Origin: Staphylococcus sp. Marseille-Q5304
GTDB taxonomy: Bacteria > Bacillota > Bacilli > Staphylococcales > Staphylococcaceae
Reading direction: 5' to 3'
Assembly: GCF_943737015.1 (NCBI RefSeq)
Contig: NZ_CALSFP010000001.1
Span: 248,001-312,000 of the forward strand
Length of the DNA stretch: 64,000 nucleotides
Shown here: in pieces, positions 44,855-52,588 of the stretch
Position numbering within the stretch: the stretch's first letter is position 1
Layout: every line of letters starts with the position of its first letter
Program-made: the position numbers and the translations under genes
Notes under the pieces: model-generated
The model's input: only the letters and a program-made list of their open reading frames with translations
Databases searched by the model: none
What the model was told of the DNA's origin: nothing

Positions 44855-45259
44855 ATGGCTGAAATAAAGTTTTCTGCTCCGAATGTAGCAGAATATTGTC
44901 ATTTAAGAAAGATCGCGGGCTTAAGTGAAAAATCAGAAACGGCAGCAAAGAACGGATTGGGTAATGCTTGCTTTGATGTCACTTTATATGAAGACGATAA
45001 ACTAATCGGTATGGGAAGAGTAATAGGAGATGGTGGAACTGCTTTTCAAATCATTGATATTGCTGTAGATCCTCATTATCAAGGTATGGGTCATGGAAAA
45101 GCAATTATGCAACACATTATGGAGTATATAGAAACTGTAGCGGTATCAGGCACATATGTCAGTTTGATAGCAGATTATCCTGCTGATACTTTGTATAAAC
45201 AATTTGGTTTCATTTCTACAGAACCGAAATCAACAGGCATGTATTTACATTATAAATAG
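44855..45259 (+). CDS. GNAT-family N-acetyltransferase
   Basis: Small acetyltransferase of 134 residues. The acetyl-CoA loop is YQGMGHGKAIMQHIM (canonical Q-x-x-G-x-G), and the ending DTLYKQFGFISTEPKSTGMYL is typical of one-domain GNATs. AAGGAGTG precedes ATG 44855; the frame opens at 44831. It lies 65 nt after iruO without a terminator, so it may be in the same transcript. The substrate is unknown. Confidence 0.87.
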   Translation: MAEIKFSAPNVAEYCHLRKIAGLSEKSETAAKNGLGNACFDVTLYEDDKLIGMGRVIGDGGTAFQIIDIAVDPHYQGMGHGKAIMQHIMEYIETVAVSGTYVSLIADYPADTLYKQFGFISTEPKSTGMYLHYK

Positions 45260-45267
45260 ATAAAATA

Positions 45268-45307
45268 AAACATAGGACGTAGAGTATTTGCTCTACGTCC
45301 TATGTTT
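45268..45307. terminator. Bidirectional terminator
   Basis: The perfect 17-bp stem AAACATAGGACGTAGAG/CTCTACGTCCTATGTTT lies between convergent genes. Confidence 0.92.
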
Positions 45308-45313
45308 ATCTAC

Positions 45314-46303
45314 TTAATCTTCAAATTTGATTACAATACGACCGGAGTTATTATGTTCTAAAACTTCATTAATGTATTGTTCTATGTCTTTGAATTCTAC
45401 AATTTGTTTAATGTCATGTAATTTATCTGGTTTTAAATCACGGGATAAACGTCTCCATATATGTTTACGACGGTTCATCGCTGTATATACTGAGTCAATA
45501 CCTATAACATTTGCACCTCTAAGTATAAATGGGAACACTGAAGTTTCAAATTGCGTGCCACCTGTCATTCCGATAACTGCAACGCTACCTTCATAATCGA
45601 GTTGTTTAATTATTTGTGATAAACTTTCGCCACCAATAGGGTCAATTACTGCTTGCCATTGTCTCTTGCCTAATGGTTTTGAATCACTTTCTTTAATACG
45701 TGATATGACTTCTTTAGCTCCCAATGTTTTTAAGCGGTCTTCAACGCCTTGTTTACCAGTGCTCGCAATAACATCGTAACCAATAGAATCTAACATCATA
45801 GTAGCTAATGTACCTACGCCACCCGTTGCGCCGCGAACAAGCACATCATCTTTTTCAACTGAAAGTCCATTATGTTCAAGTCTTTCAATAGCTAAGCCGG
45901 CTGTATATCCTGCTGTACCATAAATCATAGCTTCTTCTAATGTTAAATCTTTTGGAAGCGGAACGATCCATTCTTCTTTTACACGTGCATATTCACTAAA
46001 GCCACCATAGTGATTTGTACCAAGTTCATAACCTGTAACAACGACTTCGTCCCCTTTATCAAAGGTATTCGTGTCAGAACTTTCAACGACACCAGCTATA
46101 TCAATACCTGGAACCATTGGATATGATTGTACAATTTTAGTATTGGCTCTTGTGGCTAACGCATCTTTATAGTTAATACCTGAATATTTAACTTTAATAA
46201 GAACTTCACCTTCAGGAAGATCATCAAAGGTTAGTTTTTTAAATTCATTGGTTACGTTACCATCTTTTTCATCGACGACAAACGCATTAAATGTTTCAGT
46301 CAT
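45314..46303 (-). CDS. YhdH/AcuI-family NADPH-dependent medium-chain reductase
   Basis: Zinc-free medium-chain dehydrogenase/reductase of 329 residues. The N-terminal GroES-like domain contains VKYSGINYKDALA and MVPGIDIAGVV. The nucleotide-binding domain has RGATGGVGTLA near residue 150. The C-terminus is HNNSGRIVIKF. The YhdH/AcuI branch reduces acryloyl-CoA or quinone-like enones. An alternative GTG at 46315 sits directly on the AAGGAA site, so I prefer ATG 46303. Confidence 0.86.
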   Translation of the reverse strand: MTETFNAFVVDEKDGNVTNEFKKLTFDDLPEGEVLIKVKYSGINYKDALATRANTKIVQSYPMVPGIDIAGVVESSDTNTFDKGDEVVVTGYELGTNHYGGFSEYARVKEEWIVPLPKDLTLEEAMIYGTAGYTAGLAIERLEHNGLSVEKDDVLVRGATGGVGTLATMMLDSIGYDVIASTGKQGVEDRLKTLGAKEVISRIKESDSKPLGKRQWQAVIDPIGGESLSQIIKQLDYEGSVAVIGMTGGTQFETSVFPFILRGANVIGIDSVYTAMNRRKHIWRRLSRDLKPDKLHDIKQIVEFKDIEQYINEVLEHNNSGRIVIKFED

Positions 46304-46888
46304 TTTAGTACTCACTTCCTTACATACGTTTTTTTTATCTATATTTAAAAAACACTACCAACTTTATCATTAATTTTAGCTTAACACAATAAGGCTCAAA
46401 CCTGTGAAGAGTAAGAAAGCGCTTTACTTATGATTTGTTTTAAATTCACATTTTCAATTTAAATTTTTCATAAAAACCACATATATTGTTTGCGAAACTT
46501 TTACTAATTTAATACATATATCTTTCTACTTTCAGTTAATTCTACTGTTAAGTAACTTAGGTAATGATTACTGAGGTGTAAAATCTTAATTGATATACAT
46601 TTGAATACAAGTAAATTGGTGGAAAATAATCTCGTTGTATAATGTAAATTTTTATTACATATATTACGACAACACCCTTTTTATTAAATGAATGTAAATA
46701 AATAATTTAGTACTTTGATATAGTGTAACTTTTTTATTTAAATGCAAAAAAGTTTAGATATTTAATGTTTATGATTTTATTGAACGTGTATAACGTACTA
46801 ATTCTCATTGATGCTCTTGCGATTATTTCATTTAAAAGTAATTTCAAGAGGACAGTGATTATTAAAATTCAAGGAGGTATTTTCTTTT
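46304..46888. other. Long intergenic region ahead of the SD-lipoprotein cluster
   Basis: About 585 AT-rich bases. A palindrome AGTAAGAAAGCGCTTTACTT at 46410-46429 is cre-like but departs from the CcpA consensus at several positions. No ORF longer than a few dozen codons has a ribosome site until AAGGAGGT just before 46889. It presumably carries the promoter of the lipoprotein operon. Confidence 0.4.
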
Positions 46889-47428
46889 ATGAGAAAACTA
46901 TTAGCCGGTTTCTTAACACTATCATTAGCGTTAGCAGCTTGCTCAGGCGGTAGTGGTGATAGCGGTAGTAGTAAAGACGACAGCTCAAAGGATAAAACTG
47001 AACAAAAATCAAAAGATAAGGAAAGTAATGATAGCTCTGATAAAGGTTCAAGTGAGGATAGCAGCAGCAGTTCAGACAGCGGCTCTAGCTCTGATAGCTC
47101 ATCATCAAAAGACTCAGGCTCAAGCAGTGATTCAGGTAGCTCATCATCAGAAGACTCAGGCTCAAGCAGTGATTCAGGTAGTTCTTCATCAGAAGATTCA
47201 GGCTCAAGCAGTGACTCAGGTAGCTCATCATCAGAAGACTCAGGCTCAAGCAGTGATTCAGGTAGCTCATCTTCAGAAGACTCAGGCTCAAGCAGTGACT
47301 CAGGTAGCTCATCATCACAAGATTCTGGATCAAGCAGTGACTCAGGCAGCTCATCTTCACAAGATTCAGGCTCAAGCAGTGACTCAGGCAGCTCAAGCGA
47401 CAGCGGTTCATCAAGCAGCGAATCATAA
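46889..47428 (+). CDS. Ser/Asp-repeat lipoprotein 1 (stalk only)
   Basis: Protein of 179 residues. The signal peptide MRKLLAGFLTLSLALAAC has lipobox LAAC (Cys18). After a short charged linker (KDDSSKDKTEQKSKDKES), the rest is low-complexity Ser/Asp/Gly. It includes seven tandem copies of a 14-residue unit of the form (K/E/Q)DSGSSSDSGSSSS. No folded domain follows. SD repeats are known in wall-anchored Sdr/Clf proteins, but here the anchor is lipid. It would be a flexible, highly acidic, possibly glycosylated stalk on the membrane surface. AAGGAGGT precedes the ATG. Function unknown. Confidence 0.85.
   Translation: MRKLLAGFLTLSLALAACSGGSGDSGSSKDDSSKDKTEQKSKDKESNDSSDKGSSEDSSSSSDSGSSSDSSSSKDSGSSSDSGSSSSEDSGSSSDSGSSSSEDSGSSSDSGSSSSEDSGSSSDSGSSSSEDSGSSSDSGSSSSQDSGSSSDSGSSSSQDSGSSSDSGSSSDSGSSSSES
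47108..47401 (+). repeat. Seven tandem 42-bp repeats in SD-lipoprotein 1
   Basis: Units begin at 47108, 47150, 47192, 47234, 47276, 47318 and 47360, each encoding 14 residues. Units differ by a few synonymous bases and by the first codon (AAA, GAA or CAA). In-frame units mean that copy number can change without breaking the gene. Confidence 0.9.
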
Positions 47429-47502
47429 TCCATTAAGAAAAGTAAGTTAGTTATTGAAAATTAAAATTATTAAAAAGTAAAAAATTCTAGGAGGAATTAA
47501 TC

Positions 47503-48039
47503 ATGAAAAAGTTTTTAGCAGGATTCTTAACAGTATCATTAGCATTAGCAGCTTGTTCAAATAGTGACGACGGTGGTAAGAAAGACGATAGCTCAAAAGA
47601 TAAAACAGAAGAAAAATCAAAAGATTCTAAGAGCAAAGAAGACAAAGGTTCTTCATCAGATAGCTCATCATCAGAAGACAGCGGTTCTTCATCAGATAGC
47701 TCATCTTCAAAAGATAGTGGATCTTCATCAGATAGCGGTTCTTCTTCATCAGAAGATAGTGGTTCAAGCTCAGACAGCAGTTCTTCATCTTCAGAAGATA
47801 GTGGTTCAAGTTCAGACAGCGGTTCTTCATCTTCAGAAGATAGTGGTTCAAGCTCAGATAGTGGTTCTTCATCATCACAAGATTCTGGATCAAGCAGTGA
47901 CTCAGGTAGCTCATCATCAGAAGACTCAGGCTCAAGTAGTGACTCAGGTAGCTCATCATCAGAAGATAGTGGTTCTACTTCAGGCGGTTCTAGCTCAGAT
48001 AGTGGTTCTTCTTCATCTTCAAGTGACAGCTCTCAATAA
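47503..48039 (+). CDS. Ser/Asp-repeat lipoprotein 2 (stalk only)
   Basis: Protein of 178 residues, paralogue of the gene before it. Signal peptide MKKFLAGFLTVSLALAAC, same lipobox at Cys18. The linker KKDDSSKDKTEEKSKDSKSKEDKGSSS is followed by SD repeats to the end. Six full 14-residue units run from 47710 to 47961, then a degenerate GSTSGGSSSDSG tail. There is no C-terminal domain. TAGGAGG precedes the ATG. Only 74 nt separate it from lipoprotein 1, so they likely share an operon. Confidence 0.85.
   Translation: MKKFLAGFLTVSLALAACSNSDDGGKKDDSSKDKTEEKSKDSKSKEDKGSSSDSSSSEDSGSSSDSSSSKDSGSSSDSGSSSSEDSGSSSDSSSSSSEDSGSSSDSGSSSSEDSGSSSDSGSSSSQDSGSSSDSGSSSSEDSGSSSDSGSSSSEDSGSTSGGSSSDSGSSSSSSDSSQ
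47710..47961 (+). repeat. Six 42-bp repeats in SD-lipoprotein 2, with converted block
   Basis: Units at 47710, 47752, 47794, 47836, 47878 and 47920. The first four use GATAGTGGTTC-type codons. The units at 47878 and 47920 switch to GATTCTGGATCAAGCAGTGA and GACTCAGGCTCAAG-type codons, which are those of lipoprotein 1. This looks like gene conversion between neighbours. Confidence 0.8.
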
Positions 48040-48076
48040 TAATATAAGTGTTAGACAATAAGGAGGCCTTTCTATT

Positions 48077-48823
48077 ATGAAGAAATTTCTAGCAGGCTTT
48101 CTAACACTATCTTTAGCCCTAGCAGCTTGTTCAAATGGTAGTGATGAAGGCGGCAACAAAAAGGACGATAGTTCAAAAGATAAAACAGAAGAATCGTCAT
48201 CAAGTAAAGATAGCAAGAAGGACAACGATAGTTCTTCTTCATCTAGTGATGACAAAAGCTCAGATAAGAGTTCAGATAGCTCATCATCAAAAGACAGCGG
48301 TTCTTCATCAGATAGTGACTCGTCAGATAGTAGCAATTCAAGTGATAGCGACTCTGACAGCAATAGTAGTTCGTCAAATAGTGGCGCTGCGTCAGCAGGT
48401 TCAAGTGCTTCTAATGGAGCTTCTAACAATGCGTCAAACAGTAATGCGAACGCTAACAATGTAAATAATAGCAGTGCTAATAATAATACTGCTTCAAACG
48501 GACAAACTACACGTTATGTCCCACCTTATCAAGGTCAAAGAGCAGCAGCTGTTTCAGAAAGCGTTTCTAACGGTAATGTTAATTCACAAGATGCTTTAAG
48601 ACATTTACCAAACTTCCAGAACTCACTTAATAACGCTTCAGCTCAAGTTAAAGCTGCAACTGGCCAACAACACACATATAATGACTACAGTTTAAGAGGT
48701 AGTCATGGAAATTATAGTTATGTCTTTAGTTTCCAAAACCAGGCTAAACCAGGCACTTATACAGTTGCTACAGTAGATCAACAAGGCATCGTAAGAATTG
48801 TTGATTCTGCTTACCAACGATAA
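48077..48823 (+). CDS. Ser/Asp-rich lipoprotein 3 with C-terminal domain
   Basis: Protein of 248 residues. Signal peptide MKKFLAGFLTLSLALAAC, Cys18. An SD-rich segment (about 25-110) grades into an Asn/Ala/Ser-rich linker (about 110-145). A C-terminal domain of about 100 residues follows (YVPPYQGQRAAAVSESVSNG, LRHLPNFQNSLNNAS, YSYVFSFQNQAKPGTYTVAT, VRIVDSAYQR). I do not recognise this domain. It is the only member of the triplet with a folded head. GGAGG precedes the ATG, 37 nt after lipoprotein 2. Confidence 0.85.
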   Translation: MKKFLAGFLTLSLALAACSNGSDEGGNKKDDSSKDKTEESSSSKDSKKDNDSSSSSSDDKSSDKSSDSSSSKDSGSSSDSDSSDSSNSSDSDSDSNSSSSNSGAASAGSSASNGASNNASNSNANANNVNNSSANNNTASNGQTTRYVPPYQGQRAAAVSESVSNGNVNSQDALRHLPNFQNSLNNASAQVKAATGQQHTYNDYSLRGSHGNYSYVFSFQNQAKPGTYTVATVDQQGIVRIVDSAYQR

Positions 48824-48845
48824 GTAGCTAATTAAATAGAAAAAT

Positions 48846-48884
48846 AGCTGGGCAACACTTTCAATTTTGAAAGGTTGTCCAGCT
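48846..48884. terminator. Terminator between convergent genes
   Basis: The stem AGCTGGGCAAC...CTTTCAA/TTGAAAG...GTTGTCCAGCT has one bulge. The T-run is stronger on the minus strand. It separates the lipoprotein operon from the glycerophosphotransferase gene. Confidence 0.8.
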
Positions 48885-48912
48885 TCTTTATGTTCTCGAT
48901 AAGATCATTAGG

Positions 48913-50601
48913 TTATTTGTTTTTAAAAGACTTTTGTATGATGTGTGATAAAGTCTCAAATGCATGATTATCATCATTCACAAATTGGCTTGACTTGATT
49001 TGTTTCATTTGATGACTGATTAAATCATTTAATAAAGCTTTTGAGTCGCTATAACGTACAGTCGCTAAATCATCCATTACATCCTCATAGACCCCACGTT
49101 CTGAGACATATCGCTCATGGTTTGGTGTATATTGACATACAATTTTGTCTACTGTAATCGCATCATAAATAATAGATGAATAATCTGTCAGTACTACATC
49201 AGAAACTAAAATTAAATCTTGAGTTTCTATATGATCAGGCGCAATAATTGCATTATCTGGTTTGAACGCATTGCGGTCTTCATTGTGTGCTTTATAAATA
49301 ACATTATATTTATTTAATAAACCATCACTAATTGGTAGCAAATCTTCTGCTTCTGCTTTCGTTTTCCACGTAGGAGCATAAAGTAGTGTTGGTTTGTCAT
49401 GATTTAATCGTAATTCTTTTTTAATGAAGTTTTGATAAGGTAGGTCATGTTGTTTATCTAATAAATATCTGACTCTAGGATAACCTGCACTTAAAACTTT
49501 CGTGTGTTGCTGTGGGAAAGCAGACTTAAACGTATCGATAATTGCATCATTATCAACAACTAAATAGTCTTGTTGTATCCATTTATTATATTTTCTAGCT
49601 CTATAGTTATAAATATTTTGATTTTGATGTGGCTCACGACTATCTAAAAATAACTTTTTAATCGGTGTTCCATGCCATAATTGTATAATTGTGCCATTTG
49701 GTTTTAAATCATCAGGTATGTAGCTTTCAAGAATAACGACACGTGCTGTTTCTATGAGTTCTTTTGCTTTATGATCGTCAGGTTTAATAAAGTTTGGTCC
49801 ATTGACATCTTTCGTTATAAAGTAAATAGGTAATTTAGAGAAATGCTTAGCAAAATGGTTAAATAAATAGCGTGAATTACCTCTGAATTGATAATCAAAA
49901 CCTAAAAATACAATATGATCTTGAAGTTTTGATTTGTCTTTGCGATAAATATAACTCATTTGTTTGTGTTTCTTTAATGCCTTTTTCTCAATGGTATTGT
50001 ATAGCCAATGCGGTAATTTAAATCCTGAATTTTTCAACATTTTATCTGTGGTGCGCAATTGTTCTGGAGCTAAAGTATCTTTGGCTTTAAATGGAATTGA
50101 ATGATGATGTTGATAAGCCAATTTATTTAAATTAAATGCTGTTGTATTTAATGGTTGTAATTGTTTAACGCTTTCCCAAACATTTGGGCTTGTTGAAAAT
50201 GTTTCTTTGAAATCAAAAACAACATGACTATCTGTAACAATGTCTTCTTGTAATAAGGATAAGACAACCAAATCAAATAGTGCATTGACGTAATGATGAT
50301 TAATCATATGTTGTATGGTCTCAATATGGAAAATAACATTTGGATAATGGTTGATATTTTCTATCCAGTCATCGAATGTGATTTGCCTCTTTCCGAAGTA
50401 ACGACAATCATTTAAATAGTGTTGGTCAATGGTATAATCGACAACAATTGTACAAGGGTGGAGTTCGACAGCGTCTAATTGCTCTTGATATAGATTAATT
50501 CTCTCATCTGTGACTATGAAATGTGTATAGCCTTCAGCTGTTGCATCTGTTAATCGTGCATCTAACTCAGACCATTTTTGAATTGTTAATTGTTTAATCA
50601 T
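48913..50601 (-). CDS. CDP-glycerol glycerophosphotransferase family protein (TagB/TagF-like)
   Basis: Protein of 562 residues. The C-terminal half (about 215-555) is the Glyphos_transf domain: HIVFLGFDYQFRGNSRYLFNHF, QLWHGTPIKKLFLDSRE, LSAGYPRVRYLLD, LLYAPTWKTKAE, YKAHNEDRNAF and VLTDYSSIIYDAI. The His in QLWHGTPIKK and the DYSS segment are catalytic and substrate elements of teichoic acid polymerases. The N-terminal half is divergent. It probably adds glycerol- or ribitol-phosphate units to a wall polymer. It is not TarL as I remember it. It is monocistronic, divergent from lldP. Confidence 0.83.
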   Translation of the reverse strand: MIKQLTIQKWSELDARLTDATAEGYTHFIVTDERINLYQEQLDAVELHPCTIVVDYTIDQHYLNDCRYFGKRQITFDDWIENINHYPNVIFHIETIQHMINHHYVNALFDLVVLSLLQEDIVTDSHVVFDFKETFSTSPNVWESVKQLQPLNTTAFNLNKLAYQHHHSIPFKAKDTLAPEQLRTTDKMLKNSGFKLPHWLYNTIEKKALKKHKQMSYIYRKDKSKLQDHIVFLGFDYQFRGNSRYLFNHFAKHFSKLPIYFITKDVNGPNFIKPDDHKAKELIETARVVILESYIPDDLKPNGTIIQLWHGTPIKKLFLDSREPHQNQNIYNYRARKYNKWIQQDYLVVDNDAIIDTFKSAFPQQHTKVLSAGYPRVRYLLDKQHDLPYQNFIKKELRLNHDKPTLLYAPTWKTKAEAEDLLPISDGLLNKYNVIYKAHNEDRNAFKPDNAIIAPDHIETQDLILVSDVVLTDYSSIIYDAITVDKIVCQYTPNHERYVSERGVYEDVMDDLATVRYSDSKALLNDLISHQMKQIKSSQFVNDDNHAFETLSHIIQKSFKNK

Positions 50602-50746
50602 TTATATCCCTCTAGTTTATATTTATAAATACTATTCTATCACGTTGTTCTTATGAGTTTAAAGACACACAGTGCTATTAAATAAATATTTATATAAGGT
50701 GATTTAATATTTATGCACTAAAATTTTGAAGATCGTAAAAATGGAG

Positions 50747-50796
50747 TTGTATTTGCTGGAAAAGGTGTTATACTTTAATTGTGAAATGATTCACAA
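50747..50796 (+). promoter_or_regulatory. lldP promoter with Rex operator
   Basis: TTGTGAAATGATTCACAA at 50779-50796 fits the Rex consensus TTGTGAAW4TTCACAA except for one G in the spacer. It lies 4 nt after a TATACT -10 (50769-50774), which has TTGTAT 16 nt upstream. Rex would repress when NADH is low. Confidence 0.8.
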
Positions 50797-50853
50797 ATTA
50801 AATGTGAGGATTTTAGTGATAAAAAATATAGATGAAAGAAGAAGTGAATCAAA

Positions 50854-52455
50854 ATGTTTGTTGAAAGTTTTAACCCCTTTAATAATGTATGGCTCTCAAG
50901 TCTCATTGCTGCTATACCAATTATATTATTCCTGTTGTGTTTAACCGTGTTTAAGATGAAAGGTATATATGCATCTATTACAACCGTTATTGTTACTTTA
51001 GTAATTGTGTTATTTTTCTTTAAGCTACCAGTAAATATAGCTTCTGGCGCAGCTATAGAAGGTTTCTATCAAGGTATTTTACCTATCGGTTATATAGTAA
51101 TGATGGCTGTATTATTGTATAAGCTAACGAATAAAACAGGCCAGTTTAAAGTCATTCAAGATAGTATTTCTAGTATTTCTCAAGACCAACGTATTCAATT
51201 ACTCTTAATTGCTTTCGCATTTAATGGCTTTTTAGAAGGCGCAGCAGGCTTTGGTGTTCCTATTGCTATTTGTGCACTACTACTTACACAATTAGGTTTC
51301 GGGCCATTAAAAGCCTCTATGTTGTGTTTGATTGCAAATGCTTCTGCAGGTGCTTATGGTGCGATTGGTATCCCAATTCAAGTTGTTGATTCGTTGAATT
51401 TACATGGTGACGTTTCGAGTTCTGCCGTTTCCCAAACATCTGTGTTCACCTTAGCGATAATTAACATGTTTATTCCGTTTTTATTAGTATGGATCGTTGA
51501 TGGTTTTAAAGGTATTAAAGAAACATTACCTGCAATATTAGTCGTAGGTGTGACATTCACTATAGGGCAAGGTCTCATCGCAATGTTTATTGGGCCTGAA
51601 TTAGCTGACATTATCCCTCCTTTACTTGCCATGCTAGCTTTAGCTTTATTTTCTAGAAAGTTCCAACCTAAAAATATTTTTAGAGTAAATAACGATAAAA
51701 AAATTGAAACACCTGACAAACATAATATTAAGACATTAATTTACGCATGGAGTCCGTTTATTATTTTAACAATTGTAGTAATGATATGGAGCGCACCTCA
51801 ATTTAAGAAACTATATGAACCAGGTGGACATTTAGCTTTTCTAGCAACACAAATAGAAATTCCTGGAACATATAGTGATGTAGCACAAAAGGCAATAACA
51901 CTTCCTTTCAATTTCATTGGCCAAACAGGAACAGCCATCCTTATTGTAGTGTTGATAACTTTTGTCATGTCTAAAAGTGTTAAATTCAGCTCACTGTTAC
52001 AATTATTAAAAGAAACATTCTTGGAGTTATGGCTTTCAATTATTACGATTTGTTTTATATTAGTGATTTCGAAATTAATGACCTATGCAGGTTTAAGTAC
52101 TGCATTAGGAAATAGTATTTCAAAGACAGGTAACGTATTTCCGTTACTTTCACCTATATTAGGATGGATCGGAGTATTTATGACAGGATCAGTAGTGAAT
52201 AATAATTCACTCTTTGCTCCGATACAAGCCGCTGTATCTAATAACATTGGCGCGAATGGGGCATTATTCGTATCGGCCAATACAGTTGGTGGGGTGGCTG
52301 CTAAACTGATATCACCTCAATCAATTGCAATTGCCACAGCCTCTGTTAAACAAGTAGGGAAAGAATCAGAACTTTTAAAAATGACATTACATTATAGTAT
52401 TGGTTTACTTGTATTTATTTGTATATGGACATTTGTTTTAAATTTAATTATGTAA
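50854..52455 (+). CDS. lldP: L-lactate permease
   Basis: LctP-family lactate transporter of 533 residues with about 13-14 helices. Family stretches: FLEGAAGFGVPIAICALLLTQLG, IANASAGAYGAIGIPIQVV, VFMTGSVVNNNSLFAPIQ and AAKLISPQSIAIATAS. It moves lactate with a proton. The Rex operator directly over the promoter ties expression to the NADH/NAD ratio, as for fermentation genes. I recall lctP next to mqo in S. aureus; here a glycosyltransferase gene lies between them. Confidence 0.93.
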   Translation: MFVESFNPFNNVWLSSLIAAIPIILFLLCLTVFKMKGIYASITTVIVTLVIVLFFFKLPVNIASGAAIEGFYQGILPIGYIVMMAVLLYKLTNKTGQFKVIQDSISSISQDQRIQLLLIAFAFNGFLEGAAGFGVPIAICALLLTQLGFGPLKASMLCLIANASAGAYGAIGIPIQVVDSLNLHGDVSSSAVSQTSVFTLAIINMFIPFLLVWIVDGFKGIKETLPAILVVGVTFTIGQGLIAMFIGPELADIIPPLLAMLALALFSRKFQPKNIFRVNNDKKIETPDKHNIKTLIYAWSPFIILTIVVMIWSAPQFKKLYEPGGHLAFLATQIEIPGTYSDVAQKAITLPFNFIGQTGTAILIVVLITFVMSKSVKFSSLLQLLKETFLELWLSIITICFILVISKLMTYAGLSTALGNSISKTGNVFPLLSPILGWIGVFMTGSVVNNNSLFAPIQAAVSNNIGANGALFVSANTVGGVAAKLISPQSIAIATASVKQVGKESELLKMTLHYSIGLLVFICIWTFVLNLIM

Positions 52456-52487
52456 ATGCTCTAAAATAAAATTAGCATTTTAATAAC

Positions 52488-52533
52488 AAAAGCCACTAAA
52501 TTCCTTTAATGTTTGAGGAAACTTAGTGGTTTT
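52488..52533. terminator. Terminator between convergent genes
   Basis: AAAGCCACTAA...TTCCT pairs with AGGAA...CTTAGTGGTTT with bulges. It lies between lldP and the glycosyltransferase. Confidence 0.75.
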
Positions 52534-52588
52534 ACTGTATGTGTCATAGTTTTGCCTGAAAATTGAGGACTTGATATGGTGGCATACT

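Noticed and set aside
46410..46429. Palindrome with GAAAGCGCTTT considered as a cre site
   Set aside because: It departs from the consensus at several positions, and its relation to either flanking gene is unclear.
47108..47961. Regularly spaced repeats resembling a CRISPR array
   Set aside because: Units are contiguous 42-bp coding repeats without unique spacers, and they are in frame with the lipoprotein genes.
46828..48459. Long open frames on both strands inside the SD-lipoprotein genes (for example 46828-47433 and 48019-48459 on the minus strand)
   Set aside because: They are reflections of the Ser/Asp codon repeats, with Glu/Leu/Ser-only composition and no ribosome sites.
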